Shown: positions 17,426 to 27,283, numbered from the stretch's first letter. The stretch is 52,431 bases of DNA from Mameliella sp. MMSF_3455 (GCF_030733205.1 NZ_JASHJL010000035.1:1-52431), one strand, 5' to 3'. Program-made: numbers and translations. The notes: generated by a model from the sequence alone, not told the origin.

Positions 17426-17826
17426 GCGGCACTCTTCAAACTGGCGGATGCCATTGCGGTGCCATTCGTCTCACGGCGAAACTGGACCTCAATCAGCCCA
17501 CGATCCGCTGCAATTGTTCGATATGCACCAAATCCCGCGCATGGATTGCGCCTATTCCAGCCGCGGACTTCGCGCTTGTCGAAGGATCAGAAAACATAGC
17601 GGAATACCGCTTCGGCGCGGAGATCATCACCCACTGCTTCTGTCGAAAATGTGGCGTAAAAACTCACGGTCGGATCAGGGGCGAGAGCGGTAAGGATGAA
17701 CTCGTCGCGGTCTCGGTCCAATGCCTGGACCTTGAACCGAAAGCACTGGAAGCCGTCCCGCGAACCTACGTCGATGGGCTGTCTGACCGACAGGACCACG
17801 AACCCGAGTTTCACGGATACTTGTGA
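17422..17826 (+). CDS. GFA/CENP-V family zinc-binding protein
   Basis: 134 aa. Zinc-binding cysteines of the glutathione-dependent formaldehyde-activating (GFA) fold: GGCHCG near residue 9, CNCSIC near 31 and CRKCGVKTHG near 72. The family name comes from Gfa of Paracoccus, but most members are uncharacterised and this one should not be assumed to act on formaldehyde. It is translationally coupled to the SRPBCC gene (ATGA). It is the last gene of the three-gene ArsR operon. Confidence 0.9.
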   Translation: MSGTLQTGGCHCGAIRLTAKLDLNQPTIRCNCSICTKSRAWIAPIPAADFALVEGSENIAEYRFGAEIITHCFCRKCGVKTHGRIRGESGKDELVAVSVQCLDLEPKALEAVPRTYVDGLSDRQDHEPEFHGYL

Positions 17827-18236
17827 GGCACAAATTCACGGAAACGGACTTCGATAGCGAAATTCCGAAAGGTCCCGCATAGCCGACACCACCGACACCT
17901 GCGTCGCACAGGTATTCAATGGCTCTCTCTCGTGAAACGCCGCAGCGCCATGACAGCCCCCGGCCGGCCGAAAAGGAGGTTGGCGGGAAACTTCGCCGTT
18001 TCGAAATCGGCACCCCCTGAACCTCGAAAAACCCAAGGCAATCCGCGTCATAGTCTTGCCCCACTATGACCGCTTCAGCGCCGCAAATCGTTAAAGGCGG
18101 GTTAAAACCGTCGGGGCAATAGTCTCCCTGCACGAGCTTTTCGTGGCGCGGTCGACCTCTTGTCCTCCGCAGCGTCAGAACGGCGGTCATAATGCCGGGT
18201 GCGAAACGCGCCCTCTGACGAGAAAGGCGAAAGCTC
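17827..18236. other. 410-bp gap before the flagellin gene
   Basis: I see no convincing gene here; the reading frames that cross it have poor codon use. It must contain the flagellin promoter and leader. Two TTAAA motifs near 18090-18110 were noted, but no sigma-28 (FliA) pair with correct spacing was found. GAGAAAGG precedes the flagellin ATG. Confidence 0.5.
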
Positions 18237-19535
18237 ATGTCGAGTATCAATTCCAATCCCGGGGCCACGGCGGCCCTTCAGACGCTGAAATCGATCAACG
18301 CCTCGATGGCGGATACGCAGATGCAGATCGCGACCGGCAAGAAGGTCGCGTCCTCGCAGGACAACGCGGCGGTCTGGGCGATTTCCAAGGTCATGGAGGC
18401 CGACGTCCAGGGCTTTCAGCGGGTGTCGGACAGCCTGAGCCTGGGCCAGGCCACGATTTCCGTCGCGCGCCAGGGCGCCGAGACGGTCACGGAACTGCTG
18501 ACCGAGGTGAAAGGCAAGATCGTCGCCGCACAGGAGGAAAACGTCGACCGGGCCAAGATCCAGACCGATATCGACGCCCTGCGCGACCAGATCAGTTCGA
18601 TCGTGAGTTCGGCACAGTTCAACGGCCAGGCGATGCTGACCAACACCGACCAGACCGCAGGGTCCGGCGGGATCAACGTCCTGTCCTCGATCAACCGGTC
18701 TCAGGATGGCGTGACCTCCAGCGACATCCGGGTGTCCAAGCAGGACCTGGGCCAGGGGCAGGCCAGCATCGGCAGCGGGCTGACCGCGCTGGCCGCCGGC
18801 GCCAATGACGTCACCGGCACCGGCGATGCCACCGCCGCCACCATGACCGGCAACGCCACCGCCCCCACCGGGACCACCACCTTTGGCGCCGCCGCCACCA
18901 CCACGGTTGCCGCCGGCACCGGCTTCTCGGTCGAGATCTCGGCCACCGCGGGCAACGGGCCGTCCAACACGTCGGGGCGCAACGATATCGCCTATGTCGC
19001 CCGTGACGGCGACACGATGGAGGACGTGGCCGCCGGTCTGGCCGCCGCTTTCAACAAATACGTCAGCGACGACCTGGGCGCCGGCAACGAGGGCACGATC
19101 GACGCGACCGCCAGCGGCAACCAGATCACCTTTACCGGCGCCGACCAGGGCGGTGACAACTTCTCGATCACGGTGCAGCAGTACGACCCTGATGCCACCA
19201 CCACCATCGGCGGCAAGCTGGCCGAACTGGGCAATATCGACGTCACCAGCCAGGCCGGGGTCGACAGCGCCCTGACCGAGATCGAAGGCCTGATCCAGAC
19301 CTCCATCGACGCGGCCGCCGCCTTTGGTTCCGCCGAGATGCGCCTGGACACGCAAAAGGACTTTGTCTCGGGCCTCGCGGATGCGCTGAAATCGGGCATC
19401 GGCACGCTGGTGGATGCCGATCTGGAAGAGGTTTCCGCCAAGTTGCAGGCGCAGCAGGTCCAGCAACAACTGGCCATGCAGGCCCTGTCGATCGCCAACC
19501 GGGCACCGCAGTCCCTGCTGTCGCTGTTCCGCTAA
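18237..19535 (+). CDS. Flagellin
   Basis: 432 aa. N-terminal D0/D1 core: SINSNPGATAALQTLKSIN, MQIATGKKVASSQDNAA and AISKVMEADVQGF; the C-terminal core ends with KLQAQQVQQQLAMQALSIAN and a final hydrophobic/aromatic-ended LLSLFR. It forms the flagellar filament after type III export, so there is no signal peptide. The middle (about residues 190-230) is Thr/Ala/Gly-rich (for example GDATAATMTGNATAPTG) and forms a surface domain. No other flagellar genes are nearby, so this is a lone flagellin gene between the ArsR operon and ppx. An inverted repeat after the stop may be its terminator. Confidence 0.95.
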   Translation: MSSINSNPGATAALQTLKSINASMADTQMQIATGKKVASSQDNAAVWAISKVMEADVQGFQRVSDSLSLGQATISVARQGAETVTELLTEVKGKIVAAQEENVDRAKIQTDIDALRDQISSIVSSAQFNGQAMLTNTDQTAGSGGINVLSSINRSQDGVTSSDIRVSKQDLGQGQASIGSGLTALAAGANDVTGTGDATAATMTGNATAPTGTTTFGAAATTTVAAGTGFSVEISATAGNGPSNTSGRNDIAYVARDGDTMEDVAAGLAAAFNKYVSDDLGAGNEGTIDATASGNQITFTGADQGGDNFSITVQQYDPDATTTIGGKLAELGNIDVTSQAGVDSALTEIEGLIQTSIDAAAAFGSAEMRLDTQKDFVSGLADALKSGIGTLVDADLEEVSAKLQAQQVQQQLAMQALSIANRAPQSLLSLFR

Positions 19536-19542
19536 ACAGCCT

Positions 19543-19595
19543 GCACCAGACCTTGGGAACCACGCGTCAACCCTGCCCACGGTCTGGTGCTTCTT
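19543..19595 (+). terminator. Inverted repeat after flagellin, likely terminator
   Basis: GCACCAGACC (19543-19552) pairs perfectly with GGTCTGGTGC (19581-19590) around a 28-nt loop and is followed by TTCTT. It begins 7 nt after the flagellin stop. Confidence 0.6.
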
Positions 19596-19651
19596 ATTGA
19601 CCCCCCGGGTTCGATAGGGTCATAACCCCGCCAGGAAACAGCGGGGTTCGG

Positions 19652-21199
19652 ATGGACGGGCAAGAGGAAACGCACGGGCACTGGGACCCGTTTGGCAGGC
19701 CGCTCTTCAACGATCCGAAGGCACGGGCCCTGTCCCGTGTGGGTGTCGTCGACATCGGCTCGAACTCGGTCCGGCTGGTGGTCTTTGACGGGGCCGCACG
19801 CAGCCCGGCCTATTTCTACAACGAAAAGATCATGTGCGGCCTGGGCGCCGGGATGGCCGAAACCGGCCGCCTGAACCCCGAGGGACGCGAACGCGCGCTG
19901 CGCGCCATGCTGCGTTTCCGCGCCCTGGCCAATGGCATGGACCTGCCGGACCTGACCGTGGTCGCCACCGCCGCCATGCGCGATGCCGAAGACGGCGAGG
20001 AATTCCGCCGGGTTCTGGAATCCGCCACCGGCCTGCGGGTCTGGGTGATCGACGGCGCCGAAGAGGCGCGGCTTTCGGCACAGGGCGTGCTGCTGGGCTG
20101 GCCCGGCAGCTATGGGCTTGTCTGCGATATCGGCGGCTCGTCGATGGAACTGGCGGAAATCCACGACGGCGAGGTCGGCCGCCGGGTGACCTCGCCGCTG
20201 GGTCCGCTGAAACTGCGCGACATCGAAGGCGGGCGCAAGGCGCGCGACAAGCAGATCAAGCGCGAGCTCAAGGCCCTTGCCGAACACATGGGCACCCAGC
20301 GTGACCGGCTGTTCCTTGTCGGCGGCAGCTGGCGGGCGATCGCGCGGATCGACATGCACCGGCAGGGTTATCCGCTGCAGGTGCTGCACGAATACCGGAT
20401 GGACGCGGATTCGGTCCGCGAAACCGTGGCCTACATCGAGGCCAACGAGGATCACGACAGCTTGCGCAAGGCCTGCGGCGTCTCGGCCACGCGGATGGCG
20501 CTGGTGCCTTTCGCCAGCGAGGTCCTCTTGCGCCTGATGGAGTGTTTCGAGCCCAAGGACATCGCGATTTCCAGCTACGGTATCCGCGAAGGCATGCTGT
20601 ACGAACAGATGCCGCAGGACTTGCGCGACCGCGATCCGCTGATCGAAGCCTGCCGCTTTGCCGAGGCCAAGGATGCGCGCATGCCCGGGTTCGGCGCCGC
20701 GCTATATGAATTCGTGCTGTCGCTCTTCCCCGAGGCCAGCACCTCGCGGCGGCGGCTGATCCATGCCGCCTGCCTGTTGCATGACGTCAGCTGGCGCGCG
20801 CATCCCGACTACCGCGCCGAGGTCTGTTTCGACAATGCCACCCGTGCCAACCTGGGCGGGCTGAAGCACTGGGAACGGGTCTATTTGGGGATGGCGCTGA
20901 TGCACCGTTATCGCAACAAGCGCGAGGGCACGCGGTTCGAGGATCTCTTTGCCCTGCTGGACGAAAAACACCAGCGCGAAGCCGAGGTGCTGGGCAAGGC
21001 GCTGCGGTTCGGCGCGATGCTCTGGACGCTGAAGTCGGATGGTACCGGCCCGCGGCTGGCATGGGACCCGGACACCAAGGCCCTGGAACTGCACCTCGAT
21101 GGCACCATTGCCCCGCTCTACGGTGAAGTCGGCGAGGCGCGGCTGAAATCGCTTGCCGATGCCCTGGGGGCGAACAGCCGGGAAATCATCGTCGGCTGA
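19652..21199 (+). CDS. ppx: Exopolyphosphatase / guanosine pentaphosphatase (Ppx/GppA)
   Basis: 515 aa. ASKHA-fold motifs: phosphate-1 loop GVVDIGSNSVRLVVFDG, then TAAMRDAEDGEEF, the catalytic loop EEARLSAQGVLLG, and phosphate-2 CDIGGSSMEL. The C-terminal third carries an HD-like helical domain (AACLLHDVSWRAHPDYR). It degrades polyphosphate, or hydrolyses pppGpp, opposing ppk. It is usually next to ppk; here a flagellin gene and an ArsR operon intervene. The start at 19652 leaves a 30-residue leader before the fold. Confidence 0.93.
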   Translation: MDGQEETHGHWDPFGRPLFNDPKARALSRVGVVDIGSNSVRLVVFDGAARSPAYFYNEKIMCGLGAGMAETGRLNPEGRERALRAMLRFRALANGMDLPDLTVVATAAMRDAEDGEEFRRVLESATGLRVWVIDGAEEARLSAQGVLLGWPGSYGLVCDIGGSSMELAEIHDGEVGRRVTSPLGPLKLRDIEGGRKARDKQIKRELKALAEHMGTQRDRLFLVGGSWRAIARIDMHRQGYPLQVLHEYRMDADSVRETVAYIEANEDHDSLRKACGVSATRMALVPFASEVLLRLMECFEPKDIAISSYGIREGMLYEQMPQDLRDRDPLIEACRFAEAKDARMPGFGAALYEFVLSLFPEASTSRRRLIHAACLLHDVSWRAHPDYRAEVCFDNATRANLGGLKHWERVYLGMALMHRYRNKREGTRFEDLFALLDEKHQREAEVLGKALRFGAMLWTLKSDGTGPRLAWDPDTKALELHLDGTIAPLYGEVGEARLKSLADALGANSREIIVG

Positions 21200-21220
21200 G
21201 ACGGTCCCGCTCCGGCGAAA

Positions 21221-21601
21221 CTACAGGTCGATTTCCGCGTCCGGCGCGCCCCCGGGATCCGGCAGGTCGGGCGCCTCAGGCTCGAGCGGGACGCGGCGGC
21301 GGATGATGATATCGCCGTTCTCCAGCATCTCGGGCGGGTGATAAAGCGTCCAGTCCTCGACCTTGTCGAGGATCTCGCCCAGGGCGGGGCCCATCTCGGC
21401 GGCGAAATCCCGCATCATGGGCTGCATCTCGCGCAGGGTCTTGTCCATCTCCTCCAGCGCCGGTTCCATCTCTGTCATCAAGCCGCGCAGAAAGAGCTTG
21501 GCCCCCTCTTCCATCAGGTTCAGACCGTCGGGCTCCTCCTCGGCGGCCAAGGGCGCGGCGACAAGGGTCAGGACGAGGGCGGGCATGGCAAACTGTTTCA
21601 T
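21221..21601 (-). CDS. Small exported protein of unknown function
   Basis: 126 aa from an ATG at 21601, giving a signal peptide (MKQFAMPALVLTLVAAPLAAEEEP). The mature part is acidic and helical, Met/Glu-rich (LMTEMEPALEEMDKTLREMQ), with a conserved-looking WTLYHPPEMLENGDIIIRR segment and a Pro/Asp-rich end. I have seen similar proteins in Rhodobacteraceae but know no function. It is convergent with ppx (21 nt gap) and 40 nt downstream of the nuclease-like gene. Confidence 0.75.
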   Translation of the reverse strand: MKQFAMPALVLTLVAAPLAAEEEPDGLNLMEEGAKLFLRGLMTEMEPALEEMDKTLREMQPMMRDFAAEMGPALGEILDKVEDWTLYHPPEMLENGDIIIRRRVPLEPEAPDLPDPGGAPDAEIDL

Positions 21602-21641
21602 GCCCACAGATATAGGCACCGCAAAAGGCGCTGGGAAGAGT

Positions 21642-22652
21642 TCAGAGATCGATGTCCAGCGTGACGGGAAAATGGTCCGAGGCGACCAGAAGCGAGGCGC
21701 GCAGGGCCTCGTCCTGCCAGCATTCCGCATCGTCGAAGGGATGCCAGATGCGCCAGCGCGGGTTGCGTGCCTGAAGCCCGGGCGAGATCATGACGTAGTC
21801 CAGCAGCGCCTGCAAATAGCGTTTTTCGTCATAGAGGAAAAAACGGGCGGTGGTGGGCTGCGCGCCCAGCCGCCGCTGCAGCGCCTCGGCCGCATGCGGG
21901 TCATAAAGATGCAGCTCTTCGCCGTCGCCATCCCCCAGGATGATCTCGACAGAGCTGCGCCCGAACAGCCCCTCGTAGCTGTCGAGGCCGGGGCCGTCGT
22001 TCAGATCCCCCATCAGCACCAGGTCCTCGCCCGCCTCGAGGTGCGCCGCCACCCGCCGGCGCAGCCACACCGCCTGGGCCAGTTGCTTGCGCCGGTTGGC
22101 AATCGCCAGTCTCATGACCTCTTCGTGGCCTTTCGCCCCGTGCGGCGCCTTGGATTTCAGATGCGCACCGATCAGGCGCAGACGGTGCCCCGAGACGGTT
22201 TCGACCGCCAGTTCCAGCGGCGGCTTGGAAAAGGCGACGCGGTCTGCACGGGCGTCGATGTCGAGGTCGATCTCGAACTCGGTATCAAAGCGCGGCGCCG
22301 CCTTGCTGCTCTGCGGATCATGACGCACGCGCATCTTGTCCGCATCATAGAGCAGCGCGATTTCCTGCTGGGTGTTGTTGACGAATCCGGTGGCCACCTC
22401 GCGCGTGCGCAGCCCTGCGGCCTCGGCGAAATTGGCCAGCGCGCGGGTGGTGGACCGGCGGCGATTGGTGTCGGGCGCCTCGATCACCATGATCGCATCC
22501 GCCTCCATCCGCCGAAAGACATATCCCAGCGCCTCCAGCTGGTCGCCCCGGGCGATGCGATGACGCCCGCCCAACTCATTGTCGATCAGCGGGCGGCCCT
22601 TGTCGTCGAACAACGAGTCGAACCATTCGACGTTGTAGCTGGCCAGGCGCAT
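21642..22652 (-). CDS. Endonuclease/exonuclease/phosphatase family protein
   Basis: 336 aa. DNase I-like fold motifs: MRLASYNVEWFDSLF at the start, MVIEAPD as the metal-binding Glu strand, IGAHLKSKAPHG with the catalytic His, MGDLNDGPG with the Asp/Asn pair, and SDHFPVTLDIDL at the end. There is no signal peptide, so it is cytoplasmic. Substrate (DNA, phospholipid or nucleotide) cannot be told from sequence. It follows the TerB/DnaJ gene by 6 nt, so the two are probably cotranscribed. Confidence 0.88.
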   Translation of the reverse strand: MRLASYNVEWFDSLFDDKGRPLIDNELGGRHRIARGDQLEALGYVFRRMEADAIMVIEAPDTNRRRSTTRALANFAEAAGLRTREVATGFVNNTQQEIALLYDADKMRVRHDPQSSKAAPRFDTEFEIDLDIDARADRVAFSKPPLELAVETVSGHRLRLIGAHLKSKAPHGAKGHEEVMRLAIANRRKQLAQAVWLRRRVAAHLEAGEDLVLMGDLNDGPGLDSYEGLFGRSSVEIILGDGDGEELHLYDPHAAEALQRRLGAQPTTARFFLYDEKRYLQALLDYVMISPGLQARNPRWRIWHPFDDAECWQDEALRASLLVASDHFPVTLDIDL

Positions 22653-22658
22653 GGCCCG

Positions 22659-23342
22659 TCAGGCGGTTTCGCGCGCGGAAATCTCTTCCCAGGCGCGGTT
22701 GATGTCGATCAGCCGTTTCTCGGCGATCTTGACCGCCTCCTCGGGCACGCCGCGCGCGATCATCGCGTCCGGGTGGCTTTCGCGGACCAGCTTTCGCCAG
22801 GTCTTGCGGATCTGGTCCAGCGGCATCTCCGGGCTGACCCCCAGCACCGTGTAGGGATCGGGCGCCGCATCGGGCACGAAACGGCTGCGCAGGGTGCGGA
22901 ACTGGTCTTCGTCCATGCCGAAGATCGCCGCGACTTCGGCCAGAAAGGCATCCTCCGCCGGGTGATAGGTGCCATCGGCCAGCGCGATGTGGAACAGCCC
23001 CTCCATCAGGTCGCAAAGCGTGCCGGTGCCCTGCCCGAACATGGCGGCGATGCGGCGGGCGTAATCCTCGTATCCCGCCACGTCCTGCCGGGCGAGGTTG
23101 AAGACCCGCGCCGCCCCGGGTTCGTCCTCGCGCGCGATGTGGAACACCTCGCGAAAGGCCGTCACCTCGTCGCGGGTCACCAGCCCGTCTGCCTTGGCCA
23201 TCTTGGCCGAAAGCGCGATCACGGCGATGGTAAAGGCCACGCTGCGCTCGGGGGGCGTGCGCAGCCGGTCAAACACCGCGGCCAGCCCCTCGCCCGAGGT
23301 CAGGGCCTGCAAGGCCCGGGATATGCGTGTCCAGATCGACAT
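22659..23342 (-). CDS. TerB-J-domain cochaperone-like protein (DjlA type)
   Basis: 227 aa. Residues about 30-145 form a TerB-like helical domain (AKMAKADGLVTRDEV and the matching IALADGTYHPAED acid loops). A C-terminal J domain follows: DPYTVLGVSPEMP and the HPD tripeptide in RESHPDAM, with the INRAWEEI helix. The arrangement is that of DjlA without a strong membrane anchor. The J domain should recruit DnaK. It is 6 nt upstream of the nuclease-like gene. Confidence 0.88.
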   Translation of the reverse strand: MSIWTRISRALQALTSGEGLAAVFDRLRTPPERSVAFTIAVIALSAKMAKADGLVTRDEVTAFREVFHIAREDEPGAARVFNLARQDVAGYEDYARRIAAMFGQGTGTLCDLMEGLFHIALADGTYHPAEDAFLAEVAAIFGMDEDQFRTLRSRFVPDAAPDPYTVLGVSPEMPLDQIRKTWRKLVRESHPDAMIARGVPEEAVKIAEKRLIDINRAWEEISARETA

Positions 23343-23423
23343 GGGGGCAAGTCTACGCGGTCATGCGGGCGCTGTCAGGGGCGGATCAGCGAAAATTCTG
23401 CACCTGCGAAAACCCGTCGCGGG

Positions 23424-24035
23424 TCAGAGACGCAAAGCGCCCTGCGGGCCGGTCAACTCCGCCGCAAGCCGTGGCCTGTCGGCAGGTTCAAAACGCACAA
23501 GCGACGCCCGCAAATGCGGTGCCAGCAGCGCCTGCAAATCGGCGGCTGCCGGATGGGCCACGATCAGGCGGTCCAGCACCAGCCCCGATGGCGGCAGGCT
23601 CTGCCCGGGCGGGGTCGGCACATGCCATTGGATCAGCGCCGGGAACAGCCCGTCGAAGGGCAGCCTGCCGTCTTCCGGCACTGCCATCGACCAGCGCAAC
23701 CCGTCGCGCTCCAGGTCCACCCGGCGCCCGGCCATCGGCAGGGCGGTGATGGCGGCGTCGATGTCCGGCACCCGGCAGATCCACTTGTCCAGCCGCGCCG
23801 GCCCGCTGAAATCATCCAGCCCGAACCAGCGCGCATCCGGCGGCGGCGGGGCATCGGGGTCGATGGCGATCGCCTCGAGGTACAGGTGCGGCGCAAGGCC
23901 GATCAGCCGGTTGTGAGTGCCATAACGCGCGTGCCGCCCGCCCGGCCCCATCGGAACGCCCAGGGCCGCCTCGCAACAGGCCACCGCCGCCGCCAGGTCC
24001 GTGCCCGCAACGGCCACATGATCGAGTTCCATCAT
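23424..24035 (-). CDS. Glyoxalase-like (VOC fold) protein
   Basis: 203 aa, with either of two adjacent start codons. The beginning MELDHVAVAGTDLAAAVA and RLIGLAPHLYLEAIAIDP are typical of the Glyoxalase_3 group of the vicinal-oxygen-chelate fold. His5 and Glu in YLEAIA could be metal ligands. The middle has DGLFPALIQW, also typical. Substrate is unknown. It stands alone on the minus strand between the TerB/J gene and the mutase gene. Confidence 0.82.
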   Translation of the reverse strand: MMELDHVAVAGTDLAAAVACCEAALGVPMGPGGRHARYGTHNRLIGLAPHLYLEAIAIDPDAPPPPDARWFGLDDFSGPARLDKWICRVPDIDAAITALPMAGRRVDLERDGLRWSMAVPEDGRLPFDGLFPALIQWHVPTPPGQSLPPSGLVLDRLIVAHPAAADLQALLAPHLRASLVRFEPADRPRLAAELTGPQGALRL

Positions 24036-24205
24036 CGCAGAGACCCTTTCATTCAGATGCGGCGGCGACGATAGCCCCGCATCGCCGGGATGAACAGGGC
24101 CGCGGTTTGCTCTCTCCCCGCGTTGCCATGCCCGAGCGCCCGCCCTGCTTCTTCTCTCTGAAAATACTCCAAAACGGGGCCGCAGGCCCCGCCGCGGGGG
24201 GGGAT

Positions 24206-24225
24206 CGGCCCGCGTCAGCGGGCCG
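24206..24225. other. Hairpin downstream of the mutase gene
   Basis: An 8-bp perfect stem (CGGCCCGC and GCGGGCCG) with loop GTCA lies 10 nt after the mutase stop. No T-tract follows on the minus strand, so termination there would be Rho-independent only in part. Confidence 0.45.
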
Positions 24226-24234
24226 AAACCCGTC

Positions 24235-26373
24235 TCAGGCCGCGTCGGCGCGGGCGTCGCGGATCAGCCGCAGGATGTCCTGCGCCGCCTCGGGGATATT
24301 GGTCCCCGGACCAAAGATCGCCTTCACGCCGGCGTTGTACAGGAACTCGTAATCCTGCTGCGGGATGACCCCGCCGCAGATCACGATGATATCCCCGGCG
24401 CCCTGTGCCTGCAGTTCCTTGACCAGTTGCGGCGCCAGGGTCTTGTGACCCGCCGCCTGGCTGGAAATGCCGATCACGTGCACGTCGTTGTCGATCGCGT
24501 CCTGCGCGGCCTCTTCTGGCGTCTGGAACAGCGGGCCCACGTCCACGTCGAAGCCGATGTCGGCAAAGGCGGTGGCGATCACCTTGGCGCCCCTGTCATG
24601 GCCGTCCTGGCCCATCTTGACCACCAGCATGCGCGGACGGCGTCCCTCGGCCTCGGCGAAATCCTCGACCGATTTCTGAATGGCGGCAAAGCCCTCGTCG
24701 CCCTCGTAGGCGGCACCGTAGACGCCCGCCAGTGTCTTGACCTCGGCGCGGTGACGGCCGAATTCCTTTTCCATTGCCATGCTGATCTCTCCGACAGAGG
24801 CGCGCGCGCGGGCCGCTTCGACCGCCGCGTCCAGTAGGTTCCCCCCTTCTTTCGCCCGGCGCGTCAACTCGTCCAGCGCCGCCTGGCAGGCCGCCTCGTC
24901 GCGGCTGGCCCGGATCTTTTCCAGGCGCGCCACCTGGCTTTCGCGCACCTTCTGGTTGTCGATGTCGAGGATATCGAGGTCCTCTTCCTTCTTCAGCCGG
25001 TACTTGTTCACCCCGACGATCACGTCGTCGCCACGGTCGATGTCGGCCTGGCGGCGGGCGGCGGTCTCCTCGATCCGCAGCTTGGGCATGCCGCTCTCGA
25101 CGGCGCGGGTCATGCCGCCCATCTCGTCGACTTCCTTGATCAGGTTCCAGGCTTCCTCGGCAAGGTCATGGGTCAGCTTCTCGACGTAGTAGGAACCGGC
25201 CAGCGGGTCGACCACCTTGGTGACCCCGGTTTCCTCCTGCAACACAAGCTGGGTGTTGCGGGCGATGCGCGCGCTGAAATCCGTGGGCAGGGCGATGGCC
25301 TCGTCCAGCGCGTTCGTGTGCAGCGACTGGGTGCCGCCAAGGACCGCCGACATCGCCTCGTAGGCCGTGCGGATGACGTTGTTGTAAGGGTCCTGTTCGG
25401 CCAGGCTGACGCCCGAGGTCTGGCAATGGGTGCGCAGCATCTTCGACCGGGGGTTCTGCGCGCCCAGTTCCGTCATGATCCGGTGCCACAACATCCGCGC
25501 CGCGCGCAGCTTGGCCACCTCCATGAAAAAGTTCTTGCCGATGGCAAAGAAGAACGACAGCCGCCCGGCGAACTTGTCGATGTCCATACCCGCCTCCATG
25601 GCGGTCTTCACGTATTCCTTGCCGTCGGCCAGGGTGAAGGCCAGCTCCTGCACCAGGTTCGCGCCCGCCTCCTGCATGTGGTAGCCGGAGATCGAGATCG
25701 AGTTGAAGCGCGGCATCTCGTTCGACGTGTATTCGATGATGTCCGAGATGATCCGCATCGAGGGCGCGGGCGGGTAGATGTAGGTATTGCGGACCATGAA
25801 CTCCTTGAGGATGTCGTTCTGGATGGTCCCGGACAGCACCGACTTGTCGTGGCCCTGTTCCTCGCCCGTCACGATGAAGCTGGCCAGCACCGGGATCACC
25901 GCGCCGTTCATGGTCATCGAGACGGAAACCTTGTCCAGCGGGATGCCGTCGAAGAGGATCTTCATGTCCTCGACGCTGTCGATGGCGACCCCGGCCTTGC
26001 CCACGTCACCGACAACGCGCGGGTGGTCGCTGTCATAGCCGCGGTGCGTGGCCAGGTCGAAGGCGACCGAAACCCCCTGCTGACCGGCGGCCAGGCCGCG
26101 GCGGTAGAAGGCGTTGGATTCCTCTGCGGTCGAAAAGCCGGCATATTGCCGGATCGTCCAGGGGCGGCCGGCGTACATGGTCGCCTTGACGCCGCGGGTA
26201 AAGGGCTCTGCCCCCGGCAGGGTGCCCATGTGGGGCAGCCCCTCGATGTCCTCGGCGGTATAGAGCGGCTTGACCGCGATGCCTTCGAGCGTGTTCCAGG
26301 TCAGGTCGTCCAGCGGGCGGCCCCGCAGTTCCTTTTCAGCCGTCTCGCGCCAGCTTTCGGGCAGATCCGTCAT
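24235..26373 (-). CDS. Methylmalonyl-CoA mutase, homodimeric type
   Basis: 712 aa. It converts (R)-methylmalonyl-CoA to succinyl-CoA with adenosylcobalamin, the last step of propionyl-CoA assimilation after PccAB. The TIM barrel spans about residues 40-560 ([44 protein letters not shown]). The C-terminal B12 domain has the base-off motif DGHDRGAKV and the GGVIPQQDY loop. The start overlaps the 3' end of the sulfotransferase-like gene by 38 nt. The epimerase gene is not in the window. Confidence 0.97.
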   Translation of the reverse strand: MTDLPESWRETAEKELRGRPLDDLTWNTLEGIAVKPLYTAEDIEGLPHMGTLPGAEPFTRGVKATMYAGRPWTIRQYAGFSTAEESNAFYRRGLAAGQQGVSVAFDLATHRGYDSDHPRVVGDVGKAGVAIDSVEDMKILFDGIPLDKVSVSMTMNGAVIPVLASFIVTGEEQGHDKSVLSGTIQNDILKEFMVRNTYIYPPAPSMRIISDIIEYTSNEMPRFNSISISGYHMQEAGANLVQELAFTLADGKEYVKTAMEAGMDIDKFAGRLSFFFAIGKNFFMEVAKLRAARMLWHRIMTELGAQNPRSKMLRTHCQTSGVSLAEQDPYNNVIRTAYEAMSAVLGGTQSLHTNALDEAIALPTDFSARIARNTQLVLQEETGVTKVVDPLAGSYYVEKLTHDLAEEAWNLIKEVDEMGGMTRAVESGMPKLRIEETAARRQADIDRGDDVIVGVNKYRLKKEEDLDILDIDNQKVRESQVARLEKIRASRDEAACQAALDELTRRAKEGGNLLDAAVEAARARASVGEISMAMEKEFGRHRAEVKTLAGVYGAAYEGDEGFAAIQKSVEDFAEAEGRRPRMLVVKMGQDGHDRGAKVIATAFADIGFDVDVGPLFQTPEEAAQDAIDNDVHVIGISSQAAGHKTLAPQLVKELQAQGAGDIIVICGGVIPQQDYEFLYNAGVKAIFGPGTNIPEAAQDILRLIRDARADAA

Positions 26374-27283
26374 CCTCTTGTCCTCTCTTCAAATCGTATG
26401 GCAGCCGGGTCCGGATCTCTGTCCCGGTTGACGGCTGCGGGGTCTCTGTCAGTGTGGCCAGCCCGTCGGCGCCCGCGCGCAGCCAGGCCAGGTCCTGTTC
26501 GTAGGCTTGGCGCAGGCGCGCCGATTGAACCTCGTCGAAGGGCGACCAGCGTGTCGGCACAGGGGCCTCCTGCAGGCCGCCCGTATCCTCGCCGCGCGCC
26601 TCGAGCGCCGCCTGCAGGGCGGTGGTGTCGGGACGGCGGTTTTCCAGGAACCGCCCGGTTTCCGCCGGCGGCGGGTCCGCTTCGCCGGTCATGACCTGCA
26701 ACAGCAGGTCGGGACGGTCTGCGAAACATTCGAAGGGCGTGACCTGGATCCGGGCATCGGGACAGGCGCAGGCCAGATCGGTGATGACCGCGCGCCAACT
26801 GCGCGGGCCCTGCGCCAGCGCGGCAATCGCATCCGGCGCCGGGCGCGACTGCCCGCGCGGCACCAGATAGGCCACCACCGAGGCCCACCAGTGATCCAGC
26901 GAGCGGATCTGCAGGGTGATCTGGACCGCGCCCCCGGCCGCCGAGGAAAGACGCGCCATCCGTTCGCCGATCGCAGGGTAAAGCGCCTGCTGCCGCAGGC
27001 AGTTGCGCGCGGTGCCGATCATGTTCTCATCGGTGATGACCAGGTGGCGCAAGCCGAGACCCCGTGATTTTTCCAGGTTCACGCCCAGGCGTCCGGCGGC
27101 GCGGCGGGCGGCCCCGGGCGACCCGGGCCGTTCGACCACGTCGTAGAGCAGGCCGTTGCGGGTCCGGCGCGGCCCCCAGAAGCCGATGCCGCGCGGTTTG
27201 AGCGCGGCCCCATGCGCGCGCAGGTAGGCCTGGAAACTGGTGGTGGCGGTGCGATGGGCACCGGCGTGCAGGATGATGTCCAT
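26336..27283 (-). CDS. Sulfotransferase-like protein
   Basis: 315 aa. The N-terminus [19 protein letters not shown] resembles the PAPS 5'-phosphate loop of sulfotransferases (GxxRTGTTxxQ type), and [18 protein letters not shown] resembles the 3'-phosphate motif with its R and S. No other domain is clear; the last 60 residues look unstructured. Its stop lies 38 nt inside the mutase gene, which implies cotranscription, but a sulfotransferase has no obvious part in propionyl-CoA use. The acceptor is unknown. Confidence 0.65.
   Translation of the reverse strand: MDIILHAGAHRTATTSFQAYLRAHGAALKPRGIGFWGPRRTRNGLLYDVVERPGSPGAARRAAGRLGVNLEKSRGLGLRHLVITDENMIGTARNCLRQQALYPAIGERMARLSSAAGGAVQITLQIRSLDHWWASVVAYLVPRGQSRPAPDAIAALAQGPRSWRAVITDLACACPDARIQVTPFECFADRPDLLLQVMTGEADPPPAETGRFLENRRPDTTALQAALEARGEDTGGLQEAPVPTRWSPFDEVQSARLRQAYEQDLAWLRAGADGLATLTETPQPSTGTEIRTRLPYDLKRGQEDDGSARKLARDG

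Noticed and set aside
17422-17826. Formaldehyde-detoxifying Gfa enzyme
   Set aside because: Only the zinc-binding fold is shared; there is no adjacent glutathione-dependent dehydrogenase gene.
18060-18236. Sigma-28 promoter of the flagellin gene
   Set aside because: TTAAA motifs occur, but no GCCGATAA-like -10 lies at the right distance.
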